DNA of 64,000 bases from Enterococcus avium ATCC 14025 (GCF_000406965.1 NZ_KE136366.1:149445-213444), one strand, 5' to 3'; counted from the stretch's first letter, positions 26,578 to 34,839 are shown. The notes: generated by a model from the sequence alone, not told the origin. Translations and numbers: made by a program.

Positions 26578-27773
26578 AATTTTATGTAAATTGGCGTTCT
26601 TCTCTTGGTTCGATCTTTAAGAATAAGAAACGTAGCGCACTGACGATGTTCGGGATCGTGATCGGGATTGCAGCAGTGATTGCTATTCTATCTATCGGTC
26701 GCGGCTTTGAGCGAGACACTATCGCCAGTTTAACTGACGATGAATCGGATCAATTGAAGGTTGATATTAATTTTATCCCGGGTAATGACGCGTTGTACTA
26801 CTCAAATGTCGATATGATTCAAGCTTCTGATTTGAGCATCTTGAGAGATGTCGAGGGCGTAGAATCTGCTGACTATCCAAAAAATGATTTAACCTATATC
26901 TACAAGGAAGTTAAGATAAAGGATAAAACAAAGAACTATCGGATCGGCGTTGTCTCGAATAGCGGTGATTCTGTCAGCTATGGTCGTGCCATCAGTGCTT
27001 ACGATAATCAAACCCAGAATAAAGTTGTGACGATTGACGCCAGCTTAGCTAAAGAGATTTTCGGATCAGCCCGTAGCGCAGTCGGCCGTGGTTTCGAATT
27101 GGATAATCAAGTTTTTACGATTGTCGGTGTTTTTCCAGCAGGTGCTGAAGAAACGATGTTTTCAGAAGGAACTACCAAAATTTTATTGCCGCGTCAAACT
27201 TACATCCACTTTTTTGGAAATGAGCAGGATACGAGTGCGGTGGTTCTGACCTTAGCCGACGGGAGTCAGCTGAATAAAGTTGCTGATCGTGCCATTAAGA
27301 AGCTAGAATCAGCTGGTGCGATGCGACAGCAAGGCGAATACCATGTTTCTAATATGGCGATGATGACAGATGGTATCAGTGAGGTGTTAAGCAGCATTAC
27401 ACTCTTCATTAGTGCTGTTGCAGGAATTTCACTGTTCATCGCGGGAGTCGGTGTCATGAATATGATGTACATCTCTGTGTCAGAGCGAACAAAAGAAATC
27501 GGGATTCGCCGAGCTTTGGGCGCCACGCGCGGCGCGATCCGACTGCAATTCTTATTAGAAGGAATGACGTTGACTTTAGTTGGGGGGATTATTGGCTATC
27601 TATTGGGAATGATCGTTGCTTATGCGATTGGTAATGTAATGGATATTTCAGTGTCTGTTGATCTATTTACCGTTGCTTTAGCAGTTGGTGTTTCAAGTGG
27701 TATCGGGTTAATATTCTCTGTAATGCCGGCCTCAGAAGCAGCTAAGAAAGATTTGATCGATATTTTGAGATAA
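26574..27773 (+). CDS. ABC exporter permease, MacB/FtsX type
   Basis: 399 residues. First membrane helix near 22-42 (KRSALTMFGIVIGIAAVIAILSIG), a large extracellular MacB_PCD domain (about 45-265), then three helices with the FtsX signature SERTKEIGIRRALGATRGAIRLQFLLEG (about 302-329) and C-terminal VMPASEAAKKDLIDILR. This is the typical 4-helix type VII ABC architecture. Coupled to the ATPase by ATGA overlap; last gene of the operon. Confidence 0.93.
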   Translation: MKFYVNWRSSLGSIFKNKKRSALTMFGIVIGIAAVIAILSIGRGFERDTIASLTDDESDQLKVDINFIPGNDALYYSNVDMIQASDLSILRDVEGVESADYPKNDLTYIYKEVKIKDKTKNYRIGVVSNSGDSVSYGRAISAYDNQTQNKVVTIDASLAKEIFGSARSAVGRGFELDNQVFTIVGVFPAGAEETMFSEGTTKILLPRQTYIHFFGNEQDTSAVVLTLADGSQLNKVADRAIKKLESAGAMRQQGEYHVSNMAMMTDGISEVLSSITLFISAVAGISLFIAGVGVMNMMYISVSERTKEIGIRRALGATRGAIRLQFLLEGMTLTLVGGIIGYLLGMIVAYAIGNVMDISVSVDLFTVALAVGVSSGIGLIFSVMPASEAAKKDLIDILR

Positions 27774-27826
27774 AGGATGCTTTGATTTTCTTAATTAAGT
27801 TGCTATTAATGGAAATCAACTCATAA

Positions 27827-27959
27827 GTGTTCAGCGTCAAGAAATAAGAAGGACGTTCCGAAATTTACCGAGAAACCCAGTAACATAGGAACTGATGATA
27901 AATAGATTTACTCAGTAATTCTCAAATTTTTATGAATGATCAGCTTATTTTTCGCCGAT
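27827..27959 (+). repeat. Stem-loop repeat family 2, long copy
   Basis: GTGTTCAGCGTCAAGAAATAAGAAGGACGTTCCGAAA-like sequence at 27827-27864 and TTCTCAAATTTTTATGAA at 27918-27937 match the copy at 41585-41662; the middle 45 nt or so is extra here. The outer parts AAATAAG and CTTATTT can pair. Like the other copy it lies shortly after the last gene of a plus-strand operon. Confidence 0.6.
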
Positions 27960-27991
27960 ATTACGTGTGAGCTGCTGTTTATTCGCGAATA

Positions 27992-28040
27992 GGATCTTCC
28001 CCAAAAGTCTTTTAGATTTTTGGGGAAGATCCCTTTTTTT
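27992..28040 (+). terminator. Strong terminator after the exporter operon
   Basis: 15-bp perfect stem GGATCTTCCCCAAAA (27992-28006) / TTTTGGGGAAGATCC (28018-28032) followed by CTTTTTTT. Confidence 0.92.
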
Positions 28041-28063
28041 CAAAATAAGAAATCTAGCGAACC

Positions 28064-28439
28064 CTAGACTTGTAGTTTTTCTTTAAGTGCTTCAGTTAAT
28101 GTAGCAGAAAAGTTAATATCAGCTTTATTGCTCAAATCATTGAAATTATTAGTGTCTTCTTAAGTAATTTATTCTCAAATTTCTTGTGGTGAAATGCTAG
28201 ATCCATTTTAATCAGGATCAACAGATCATCAGATGCTAATGAAATGCTATAGTGAACAGAGGGAGTAGGAAAATCGTCTTATCATCCTCAGTATCAATGA
28301 GTCAACTGGCAAGTAAATCTTTTGCCGTATAGAGAGCTTCATGCATGTCTTGACCGAATGTAGTGGCGTTATTTAAGTCTGGAAATATGACGTTAATACC
28401 AGCATCTGCAAAATTGAATACAGCGTAATAAATCATCAT
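28064..28439 (-). pseudogene. hicB: Relic of a HicB-type antitoxin gene
   Basis: Read on the minus strand from the ATG codons at 28439/28436, the frame gives a HicB-like N-terminus (IYYAVFNFADAGINVIFPDLNN, then FGQDMHEALYTAKDLLA). It is cut by TGA and several frameshifts and stops. A HicB-like C-terminus (DINFSATLTEALKEKLQV) is readable again near 28064-28120. Intact HicB proteins neutralise the HicA mRNA interferase. The order after hicA (28445-28549) matches hicAB operons. The locus is inactive. Confidence 0.72.
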
Positions 28440-28444
28440 GTGGA

Positions 28445-28549
28445 TCAAGCCTTTCTAAATTTTGGATGTTGCATCTTATTTAAGTCCGCTTGCTTAAAGA
28501 TATTGGTTAGCGTTCCGACTGAAATATCTTTATGAACATGAAATGAAAC
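28445..28549 (-). pseudogene. hicA: Relic of a HicA-type toxin gene (C-terminal part)
   Basis: The minus strand gives FHVHKDISVGTLTNIFKQADL and a further 13 residues before TGA (28447-28445). This matches the end of HicA, where the catalytic-fold strand HxxxxxxGTL and final helix occur. The N-terminal half is not found. It lies 6 nt upstream of the hicB relic. Confidence 0.65.
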
Positions 28550-28554
28550 GAAGA

Positions 28555-28581
28555 AAAACCATCGCCTCAAGCGATGGTTTT
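28555..28581 (-). terminator. Terminator after yidC (minus strand)
   Basis: AAACCATCGC (28556-28565) with GCGATGGTTT (28571-28580), 5-nt loop, T-rich tail on the minus strand. Confidence 0.85.
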
Positions 28582-28592
28582 ATCTGTATATG

Positions 28593-29525
28593 TTATTTAC
28601 GTTGTTGTTTGCCGGCATTTCGTCCATTGCCGTTCTTATTGTTTTTATTCTTAGGTTGACTAACTTGTTTTGGTTTAATTGGTTCAGCCTTTTTGATGGG
28701 CTTTGTTACTACTTGTTTTGGTGGGTTTTTCTTCAATTCCTCTTGAATTTGTGCTTTGATACGAGGACGCATCAAGACATTGGTGATAAAGGTTTGAATA
28801 CAACTAAAGACACCACCAACTACCCAATAAAGCGCCACTCCGGCAGGTGATGTGAAGGACATGAAGACAATCATCAATGGTGAAGCAATCATCATACTAC
28901 GCATTGTCTTCTTCTGTTCCTCAGGCACACCGATTAGCGAAATGTAGCCTTGCAACAAGTAAGCGACCCCTACGAAAACAACGAGGAGATAGCTTGGTTT
29001 TGCCAAATCGATTCCGATGAACGTCGAGTGCTGGATACCTTCTGAGAAGCGAGCTGTGTAATAGAGTGCTGAGAAAATCGGCATTTGGATCAGTAGAGGC
29101 AGACAGCCCATACCGCCCATCATGCTGACATTATTCTCTTTGTAAACAGCTTGCATTTCCCGCTGTGCTTCCATTTGTTCTTCTTGTGTTGTTGCTTGTT
29201 TTACCTTTTCTTGAGCCGCGTCAATCTGAGGTTTGATCGATTGCATTTTTTCAGATTGGATCAGAGATTTCTTTGATTGGTTAATTCCTAATGGCATAAT
29301 GATTAGGCGAACAATAATCGTCAAAACGATGATTGCCAGACCGTATGACCAATCGAAGCTGGTTACCATCCAATTAAGGAAATTCTCCAATGGGACAACA
29401 AGCATTCGATAGACAAGACCAGATGTATCTGGAGTCCCGTCACTATTTTGACGGACACAGCCCGATAATAGTAAAAGAACGCCCAATAGGCCGGAGCCTA
29501 AAAGCCAATTTTTAAATTTATTCAT
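28593..29525 (-). CDS. yidC: Membrane protein insertase YidC/OxaA, lipoprotein form
   Basis: 310 residues. N-terminal lipoprotein signal with lipobox LLSGC near residue 22, then the 60KD_IMP core with five helices (FDWSYGLAIIVLTIIVRLIIMPL; MGCLPLLIQMPIFSALYYTARF; GVALYWVVGGVFSCIQTFI) and a basic, Lys/Asn-rich C-terminal tail of about 50 residues for ribosome contact. It inserts proteins alone or with SecYEG. The longer basic tail resembles the YidC2 class. No rnpA/rpmH neighbours, so this is probably a second copy rather than the rnpA-linked one. Confidence 0.94.
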   Translation of the reverse strand: MNKFKNWLLGSGLLGVLLLLSGCVRQNSDGTPDTSGLVYRMLVVPLENFLNWMVTSFDWSYGLAIIVLTIIVRLIIMPLGINQSKKSLIQSEKMQSIKPQIDAAQEKVKQATTQEEQMEAQREMQAVYKENNVSMMGGMGCLPLLIQMPIFSALYYTARFSEGIQHSTFIGIDLAKPSYLLVVFVGVAYLLQGYISLIGVPEEQKKTMRSMMIASPLMIVFMSFTSPAGVALYWVVGGVFSCIQTFITNVLMRPRIKAQIQEELKKNPPKQVVTKPIKKAEPIKPKQVSQPKNKNNKNGNGRNAGKQQRK

Positions 29526-29630
29526 TTAATTCTTCCTCTGCTAATAAAAATTTATACAGGAAATACTATACTAGATAACACAGGCCTTTTCAATCAAATT
29601 CGAAAAAAGTCAGGGAACCTTGTCCTTTTT

Positions 29631-29903
29631 TTAATACACCACATTAAACTGCGTGTAGTCCTTAATGGTAGGATCTTCGTATTGTTCAATATGGGAAACT
29701 TTGGCAAAAGGATTTTGCGGTATTTTGAGCTTTTCCAAGAATTGATCCAATTGCTCTTTTGTTCCAACTGCTTCAATGGTGACACTGCCGTCATCTTCAT
29801 TTTTCACTGTACCAGTCAGTCCAATCTCAATTGCCAGTTGATAGGTTGTATAACGAAAGCCGACACCTTGCACGCGTCCAGTCACATTTATATACTTCTT
29901 CAT
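29631..29903 (-). CDS. acyP: Acylphosphatase
   Basis: 90 residues. Signature GRVQGVGFRYTTYQLA (about 9-24) supplies the catalytic Arg and phosphate loop; the second conserved block NEDDGSVTIEAVG contains the catalytic Asn. It hydrolyses carboxyl-phosphate bonds such as acetyl phosphate. RBS AGGAGGCTTTC precedes ATG. Divergent from the SpoU gene, in the common Lactobacillales order yidC-acyP / spoU. Confidence 0.95.
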   Translation of the reverse strand: MKKYINVTGRVQGVGFRYTTYQLAIEIGLTGTVKNEDDGSVTIEAVGTKEQLDQFLEKLKIPQNPFAKVSHIEQYEDPTIKDYTQFNVVY

Positions 29904-30017
29904 AAGAAAGCCTCCTATTAATTTATTTCTTATTCTCTATGATAGCGAGTTTTGCTGGTTGTTACAAGAATTCGCGTGCTATAATGACAAACGAAACGAT
30001 AAATGAGTGAGGGGAAC

Positions 30018-30782
30018 ATGTTGAAAGAAATCCTATCAAGTAAAAATACATTAATCAAAGAAACAAAAAAATTGCAGCAAAAGAAATATCGTCAGCAAAC
30101 ACAAAGCTACCTATTAGAAGGCTTTCATTTAATCCAAGAAGCAAAGGCAGCCGATGTCATCCTGAAGGAAGTGTTCATCAGCCAACGTGGGTTAAGGGAG
30201 TGGTCTGAATGGATCGAAGAAAAGCTCACGGATTACTCTTTGGTTTCTGATGAGGTCTTAAAAACATTAGCAAGTCAACCAACTCCGCAAGGGATAATTG
30301 CAGTTGCTGAGATGCCGCAAGAAGAGAAAGAAGATTATGCTGGTGCGTGGTTATTATTGGACAATGTTCAGGACCCGGGGAATGTTGGTACCATGATTCG
30401 GACTGCGGATGCGGCTGGCTTTACTGGTGTCATTTTAGGCAAAGGCAGTGCTGATCTATATAATCCTAAAACGCTTCGCAGCACACAAGGCAGCCTTTAT
30501 CATTTGTCTGTCAGAGTTGGCGATTTAACAGAAGTAATTCCACAGTTTCAGCAAGCTGGAAGTTTAGTATTAGGAACAGCATTAGACAAAGAAGCGAAGG
30601 ATTATTTAAACGTTGAGAAAATGTCTGACTTTGCTCTTGTGATGGGAAATGAAGGTCAAGGGATGTCAGCAGAATTATTAGCGTTGACCGATCAAAATCT
30701 TTACATTCCAATCAAAGGGCAGGCAGAGTCTTTGAATGTTGCGATCGCCGCAGGAGTCCTAATGTTCCATTTACTTAAATAA
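30018..30782 (+). CDS. TrmH/SpoU-family RNA 2'-O-methyltransferase
   Basis: 254 residues. N-terminal substrate-binding domain, then a SpoU knot fold with DNVQDPGNVGTMIRTADAAGF (about 114-134), ALVMGNEGQGMS and IPIKGQAESLNVAIAAGVLMF (motifs 1-3). It methylates a ribose 2'-OH of rRNA or tRNA using SAM; the exact target cannot be told. ATG at 30018 has GAGGGGA 5 nt upstream; an in-frame ATG at 30003 overlaps this site. Confidence 0.9.
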   Translation: MLKEILSSKNTLIKETKKLQQKKYRQQTQSYLLEGFHLIQEAKAADVILKEVFISQRGLREWSEWIEEKLTDYSLVSDEVLKTLASQPTPQGIIAVAEMPQEEKEDYAGAWLLLDNVQDPGNVGTMIRTADAAGFTGVILGKGSADLYNPKTLRSTQGSLYHLSVRVGDLTEVIPQFQQAGSLVLGTALDKEAKDYLNVEKMSDFALVMGNEGQGMSAELLALTDQNLYIPIKGQAESLNVAIAAGVLMFHLLK

Positions 30783-30870
30783 GTCTTCACATTTTCGTAA
30801 CTGTTATTAAGGAACCCTTAAACTTTTTTCACAAACTCATGGAAGCCTATTCAATGTTCGTGAGCCGTGA

Positions 30871-30876
30871 TATAAT
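30871..30876 (+). promoter_or_regulatory. -10 element of the HD-domain gene
   Basis: TATAAT with a G two bases before it; the transcript would start near 30883, which excludes the upstream in-frame ATG codons as starts. Confidence 0.5.
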
Positions 30877-30916
30877 GAGCGACAGAACGAAGAGAAGAAA
30901 AGGGGCTTTTTTATCC

Positions 30917-31414
30917 ATGACAGAAAATTGGCGTGACGACGAAGAATACGTTTCTTATATTGAGGATTTACTAGCTACCGATGAAGTACAAAGATTAGCA
31001 GATTATACCCAACATATGAATTCAACACGATTGGAGCACTCTATCAGTGTTTCTTACAATAGCTACAAATTAGCAAAACAATTCAATGGCGATGCAAGAG
31101 CGACTGCTCGTGCTGGCTTACTACACGATTTGTTTTACTATGACTGGCGGACAACGAAATTCGATGAAGGCTCACATGCCTACATGCATCCACGTATCGC
31201 CGTGAAGAATGCAGAAAAAATCACCGAATTGTCTGACCTTGAACGTGATATTATTATTAAGCATATGTGGGGAGCAACAATCACTCCTCCAAAATATAAG
31301 GAAAGCTACATCGTAACGATGGTCGATAAATACTGCGCCATTAGAGAAGCCGCCGTTCCTTTAGTAGATAGATTTAATTCCTACAAAGCACGACTAAGAA
31401 AAGAATGGAACTAA
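30917..31414 (+). CDS. HD-domain metal-dependent phosphohydrolase
   Basis: 165 residues. HD-superfamily pattern: H in RLEHSISVSYNSY, HD in ARAGLLHDLFYYDW, H in DEGSHAYMHPR, and a late conserved segment KHMWG with MVDKYCAI. The natural substrate (nucleotide or phosphoester) is unknown. ATG at 30917 is chosen because AAAGGGG lies about 12 nt upstream and a TATAAT at 30871 would leave earlier ATGs (30839, 30875) outside the transcript. The spacing is long, so the start is not certain. Confidence 0.85.
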   Translation: MTENWRDDEEYVSYIEDLLATDEVQRLADYTQHMNSTRLEHSISVSYNSYKLAKQFNGDARATARAGLLHDLFYYDWRTTKFDEGSHAYMHPRIAVKNAEKITELSDLERDIIIKHMWGATITPPKYKESYIVTMVDKYCAIREAAVPLVDRFNSYKARLRKEWN

Positions 31415-31427
31415 TAAAACAATTTTA

Positions 31428-31461
31428 GGCACCAAACAAAAACTTGTTTGGTGCCTTTTTT
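31428..31461 (+). terminator. Terminator after the HD-domain gene
   Basis: 12-bp perfect stem GGCACCAAACAA (31428-31439) / TTGTTTGGTGCC (31444-31455) with T6. Confidence 0.92.
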
Positions 31462-31600
31462 GTCAGTCACGCTTTTTGCAGTTTATTAGTGTTAATGCAG
31501 ACGTTACTTAGTATAAGATATCTTGATTGAATAGGTTTAGCGTGATGATATGCGTACGAAGATAAATTTATTTTACACGGTTTTGTCAAAGGATTTACTT
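31461..31600 (+). repeat. Structured intergenic repeat, copy 3
   Basis: Hairpin I: TGTCA, bulged G (31466) and TCACGC (31467-31472) pair with GCGTGA (31540-31545) and TGATA, enclosing 67 nt that begin TTTTTGCAG. Linker ATGCGTACGAAGATAAA. Hairpin II is weaker here (TAAAT 31563-31567 with ATTTA 31593-31597). Compared with copies 1 and 2, both the six variable pairs and one of the outer pairs (C-G to T-A) have changed on both strands. Confidence 0.75.
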
Positions 31601-31680
31601 AGTAAGAGTTAGGCCGCAATCGCCTATATGAAGCTATTATTAAGGTTAGTAAAACAGTTTACTTGTTACGAGAATAGAAA

Positions 31681-32313
31681 GTGAGGACGAGGCTTATCAA
31701 ACCAAATATCACCAAACAGTTATTTTTTGCTGTAATAGGAACATTTATTGCAGCAGTCGGTATCCGTTTGATCGTTGTTAGCGGATTAGGAGCAGATGCG
31801 ATCAGTACTTTAGTCTTAGGCATTTTACAGCATGTGCCATTGAAATTCGGAACGGTTAGCATGCTTTTCAATGGGATAATTTTAGTCATGGTTTTTTTCT
31901 ATGACCGAAAGATGATCGGAATAGGAAGTATTATCAATAGCTTCGGGATAGGTTTTTGCTTGAATTTATTGGATTGGACAGGGATTTTGCATACAATTCC
32001 GGATGGAACGAGCTACTTGGTAATCATCATTGGTTCAATCGTATTTGGTTTCGGCACTGGTATTTATTTGTTAGCGGATTCAGGGTCGGCGGCTTATGAA
32101 TCCTTGATGATTTTATTGAAGCGAATGCTAAAGAGTTCAGTCAAGGTTGCTCGAATTGTACTAGACGCTATTTTCTTTTTGACTGGGTTCCTTTTAGGCG
32201 GACATATTGGCTTAGGGACATTGATTGTTCTTTTATTAATGGGACCATCGTTGGAATTTACTTTGAACCAATTGCCAAAGCTAAAATTTTTCCGTGTGCA
32301 GGAAGCAAAATAA
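31681..32313 (+). CDS. YitT/YczE-family membrane protein
   Basis: 210 residues with five hydrophobic segments. Typical features are GIRLIVVSGLGADAISTLVLGI near 26-47 and GFGTGIYLLADSGSAAYESLMILL near 120-143, as in the YczE/YyaS/YitT group of unknown function. The start is uncertain: GTG at 31681 opens the frame, yet GAGGACGAGG inside the first codons looks like an RBS without a standard start codon after it. Single gene. Confidence 0.8.
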   Translation: MRTRLIKPNITKQLFFAVIGTFIAAVGIRLIVVSGLGADAISTLVLGILQHVPLKFGTVSMLFNGIILVMVFFYDRKMIGIGSIINSFGIGFCLNLLDWTGILHTIPDGTSYLVIIIGSIVFGFGTGIYLLADSGSAAYESLMILLKRMLKSSVKVARIVLDAIFFLTGFLLGGHIGLGTLIVLLLMGPSLEFTLNQLPKLKFFRVQEAK

Positions 32314-32370
32314 TTGCTTTGAATTGTTTTTGATAGATCAGATGATTTTTTCCTAGTAACTACAAGGGTT

Positions 32371-32382
32371 ATTTGCTACAAT
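32371..32382 (+). promoter_or_regulatory. Extended -10 promoter of efp
   Basis: TG-C-TACAAT, with TACAAT at 32377-32382, about 100 nt before efp. No clear -35. Confidence 0.5.
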
Positions 32383-32485
32383 GAATAAGGTTCATTTTAT
32401 GGTAGATTTGGATCAGAATAACGATCCATCGAGTTTTCATAGTAGAGAATTCGAACATATAAAATAGGAATAGGAGTGCTTATTA

Positions 32486-33049
32486 ATGATTTCAGCAAGC
32501 GATTTACGTGCTGGTATGACTTTTGTTCAAGACGGAAAGTTGATCAAAGTATTAGATGCTAGCCACCACAAACCTGGTAAAGGAAATACAGTTATGCGTA
32601 TGAAATTACGTGACGTGCGTTCTGGTTCAACGTATGATACGACATTCCGTCCAGAAGAGAAATTTGAAAAAGCGATGATCGAAACAAAACCAGTACAATA
32701 CTTATACAGCCAAGACGATGTAGCGATTTTCATGGATTTAGAAACCTACGAACAATATGAAATTCCTGTAGGCACGATTGAAGAAGAAATGAAATACATT
32801 CTTGAAAATATGGAAGTTAAAATTCAATTCTTTGGTGACGAAGTGATTGGTATTACGTTGCCAACATCAGTTGTTCTGAAAGTCGTTGAAACACAACCAT
32901 CAATCAAAGGAGCGACAGTTACTGGTTCTGGTAAACCTGCGACAATGGAAACAGGTTTAGTCGTGAATGTTCCTGACTTTATTGAAGAAGGCGAAATGCT
33001 TGAAATCAATACACAAGAAGGCACGTACCAAAAACGCGCGAATAAATAG
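32486..33049 (+). CDS. efp: Elongation factor P
   Basis: 187 residues, three beta-barrel domains. Domain I carries the modification loop [14 protein letters not shown] with the target Lys near residue 32; the C-terminal signature [29 protein letters not shown] is present. EF-P rescues ribosomes stalled at polyproline. The loop KPGKG is the Gram-positive type, modified by 5-aminopentanol in Bacillus. RBS AATAGGAG precedes ATG; single gene with its own terminator. Confidence 0.97.
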   Translation: MISASDLRAGMTFVQDGKLIKVLDASHHKPGKGNTVMRMKLRDVRSGSTYDTTFRPEEKFEKAMIETKPVQYLYSQDDVAIFMDLETYEQYEIPVGTIEEEMKYILENMEVKIQFFGDEVIGITLPTSVVLKVVETQPSIKGATVTGSGKPATMETGLVVNVPDFIEEGEMLEINTQEGTYQKRANK

Positions 33050-33056
33050 TTAAGCA

Positions 33057-33090
33057 AACACCACGATTTTAAAAGATCGTGGTGTTTTTT
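33057..33090 (+). terminator. Terminator after efp
   Basis: AACACCACGAT (33057-33067) with ATCGTGGTGTT (33076-33086) and a T run. Confidence 0.92.
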
Positions 33091-33147
33091 CGTTCTCTAG
33101 GTACAATCTGAGAATATTTAGATTAAAATCGGAATATAGGACTCCAA

Positions 33148-33189
33148 AAAAGACTAATTACACCTTCAGAAGAGGGAAATTAGTCTTTT
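33148..33189 (-). terminator. Terminator-like hairpin on the minus strand
   Basis: AAAAGACTAATT (33148-33159) with AATTAGTCTTTT (33178-33189), followed by T residues on the minus strand. It overlaps the stop codon of a short minus-strand frame at 33180-33374 and has no other obvious client. Confidence 0.55.
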
Positions 33190-33374
33190 GTATTATCATT
33201 TATCACTATGTACAACTTCACATATGCATCCATTTCAAATAAAACATAAAAAGCGGATTTACTTCTATCAGTAAAAAGAAAAATTGGCTTATTTGTTATG
33301 CAGAAGAGAACTGTGATAATAGGTATCTTAAAGTTAGACATAATTTCAAATCTATGAAGGAAATTAATCAGCAC
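33180..33374 (-). other. Possible remnant of a minus-strand gene in an otherwise empty AT-rich gap
   Basis: A 64-residue frame (GTG start, no RBS; ends DAYVKLYIVINDNTKD) runs into a terminator-like hairpin, which is the reason for mentioning it. I do not recognise the sequence. It may be the C-terminus of a lost gene or chance. The rest of 33190-33572 is very AT-rich and holds no other feature I can support. Confidence 0.2.
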
Positions 33375-33572
33375 TTTTTCTCATATTAAAAAACTAATAG
33401 GAGTAAACTCGGTTTATTAGAATGATTATGTTTTTTTGTATAACGGAAAATTATGATATGTGTTTCTTTTTTTGCTGAAAAAATAAATTAAGTTATTAAT
33501 CACTTTAAAATTAGTGTAAACTGTAACTAGGGTTGAAAAAGTTATCAAAATTTATAGTGAGGAGAATATAGG

Positions 33573-34121
33573 ATGAAAAAGAAAATATTTAAGGCTATTG
33601 TTGTTGGTTTTGCTTTTGTTAGCTTAGCTGCTTGTTCTAAAAATGAATCAGCTAATACTTCTAAAACAGTAGAGAAAGAAGCTTCTTCAGAAACGAGGAA
33701 AGTGGTCGAGAAATCTTCTGCTTCTTCTTCAGAAGTAATACTTACTGAAGAAACAGCAAGTTCAGAAGAAGGTAACTCTAAGCTTTTTGAATTTATGATC
33801 GAAGCGGCACAGTCTCAACTTCCTGCGATGAAAGAGCAATTAGGAGCAGCTTATTCAAACATTGAAATTGCTGCGGGTGAAAATCACACAATTATTTATC
33901 GGTATACTCTGCCTGAAGATCCAGGCTTTGAAATGGATAGTGCATCATTAAAGCCTGTGATGGTTGAGGCAATGAAACCAATCATGGATTCAATCAAAGG
34001 GATGGTTCCTGATGCGAAAATTCAAGTGATCTATTTAAGACCCGATCAAACTGAGGTGGGAAATATCTTGATCACACAAGAAGATACGGATGCCATACAA
34101 GGAAATTCTGATCCCGTGTAA
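33573..34121 (+). CDS. Lipoprotein of unknown function
   Basis: 182 residues. Type II signal MKKKIFKAIVVGFAFVSLAAC with lipobox LAAC, a Ser/Glu-rich linker (about 25-70), then a folded domain with LPAMKEQLGAAYSNIEIAAGENHTIIYRYTL that resembles the DUF4854-type domain of enterococcal surface lipoproteins. RBS GAGGAG is 9 nt from ATG. The bases before the start (GGAGAATATAGGATGAAAAA) are the same as those before the next lipoprotein gene. Confidence 0.85.
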   Translation: MKKKIFKAIVVGFAFVSLAACSKNESANTSKTVEKEASSETRKVVEKSSASSSEVILTEETASSEEGNSKLFEFMIEAAQSQLPAMKEQLGAAYSNIEIAAGENHTIIYRYTLPEDPGFEMDSASLKPVMVEAMKPIMDSIKGMVPDAKIQVIYLRPDQTEVGNILITQEDTDAIQGNSDPV

Positions 34122-34218
34122 AGCACCTAGCAAAATAATAATTAGGTAACTTCGTATAACCCATTTGTTTTGTTTGGAAATCGCGTCATCTAAAACTAGG
34201 ATGTTTGGAGAATATAGG

Positions 34219-34827
34219 ATGAAAAAATGGATTGTTTTAGTAGTAATGATTGCAGCTTTAGCTGGATGCGGCTCAGGTGGAGCAAAGGAAAACAGTAAAT
34301 CAGAGAAAAATAGCGGATCAGTATCCACGACAGAAGTTTCAACTTCAAAAACAGAAACATCTTCTTCAGAAAAGAAAATAGAAATGAAGGATGTTGATTT
34401 TCAAGTTGAAGGAACGAATTATAAAATGAAGATTTTAGATAACTGGAAAGTTCTTGAAGACGACGAATTCTCTTTTAGTGCCGAGAATGATAATAACGTT
34501 GAAGGAGTAATGGTTTCAGGAGTAAAGAAGACCGATGTCGATGATTTCGTTGCTTTAAAGAGTGCGATGAAAGAACAAATGAAATCTGATGATGAAGTTC
34601 GAATAAAAGAAGACACGATTAAGGAAGAGCCATATCAAACACCCCATTATACAGGAGAACTTTATAGCTTTATAGGAGTTGCTGATGGAGCAAATACAGA
34701 AATCCGCTTCTATTTTTTAGAAACAGAGACGGAGTATATTATTCTTAACTTTGTAGGACTGCCTTCATTCTTTGAAAGAAATGGTGAGCTTGTTACAGAG
34801 GTGGTACGCTCATTCGTAGCAGGATAA
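34219..34827 (+). CDS. Lipoprotein of unknown function
   Basis: 202 residues. Lipoprotein signal MKKWIVLVVMIAALAGC, Ser/Thr/Lys-rich linker to about residue 55, then a compact domain (DVDFQVEGTNYKMKILDNWKVLE ... IGVADGANTEIRFYFLETETEYIILNFVG) that resembles the PsbP-like/DUF domains that follow lipoprotein anchors; no firm family. ATG at 34219 is preferred because the 18 bp upstream (GGAGAATATAGG) match the RBS region of the preceding lipoprotein; an in-frame ATG at 34165 would destroy the signal peptide. Confidence 0.85.
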   Translation: MKKWIVLVVMIAALAGCGSGGAKENSKSEKNSGSVSTTEVSTSKTETSSSEKKIEMKDVDFQVEGTNYKMKILDNWKVLEDDEFSFSAENDNNVEGVMVSGVKKTDVDDFVALKSAMKEQMKSDDEVRIKEDTIKEEPYQTPHYTGELYSFIGVADGANTEIRFYFLETETEYIILNFVGLPSFFERNGELVTEVVRSFVAG

Positions 34828-34839
34828 GCTGAGATAGTC

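Noticed and set aside
28590-28850. Plus-strand open frame opposite yidC
   Set aside because: Hydrophobic composition mirrors the yidC antisense strand; yidC is certain.
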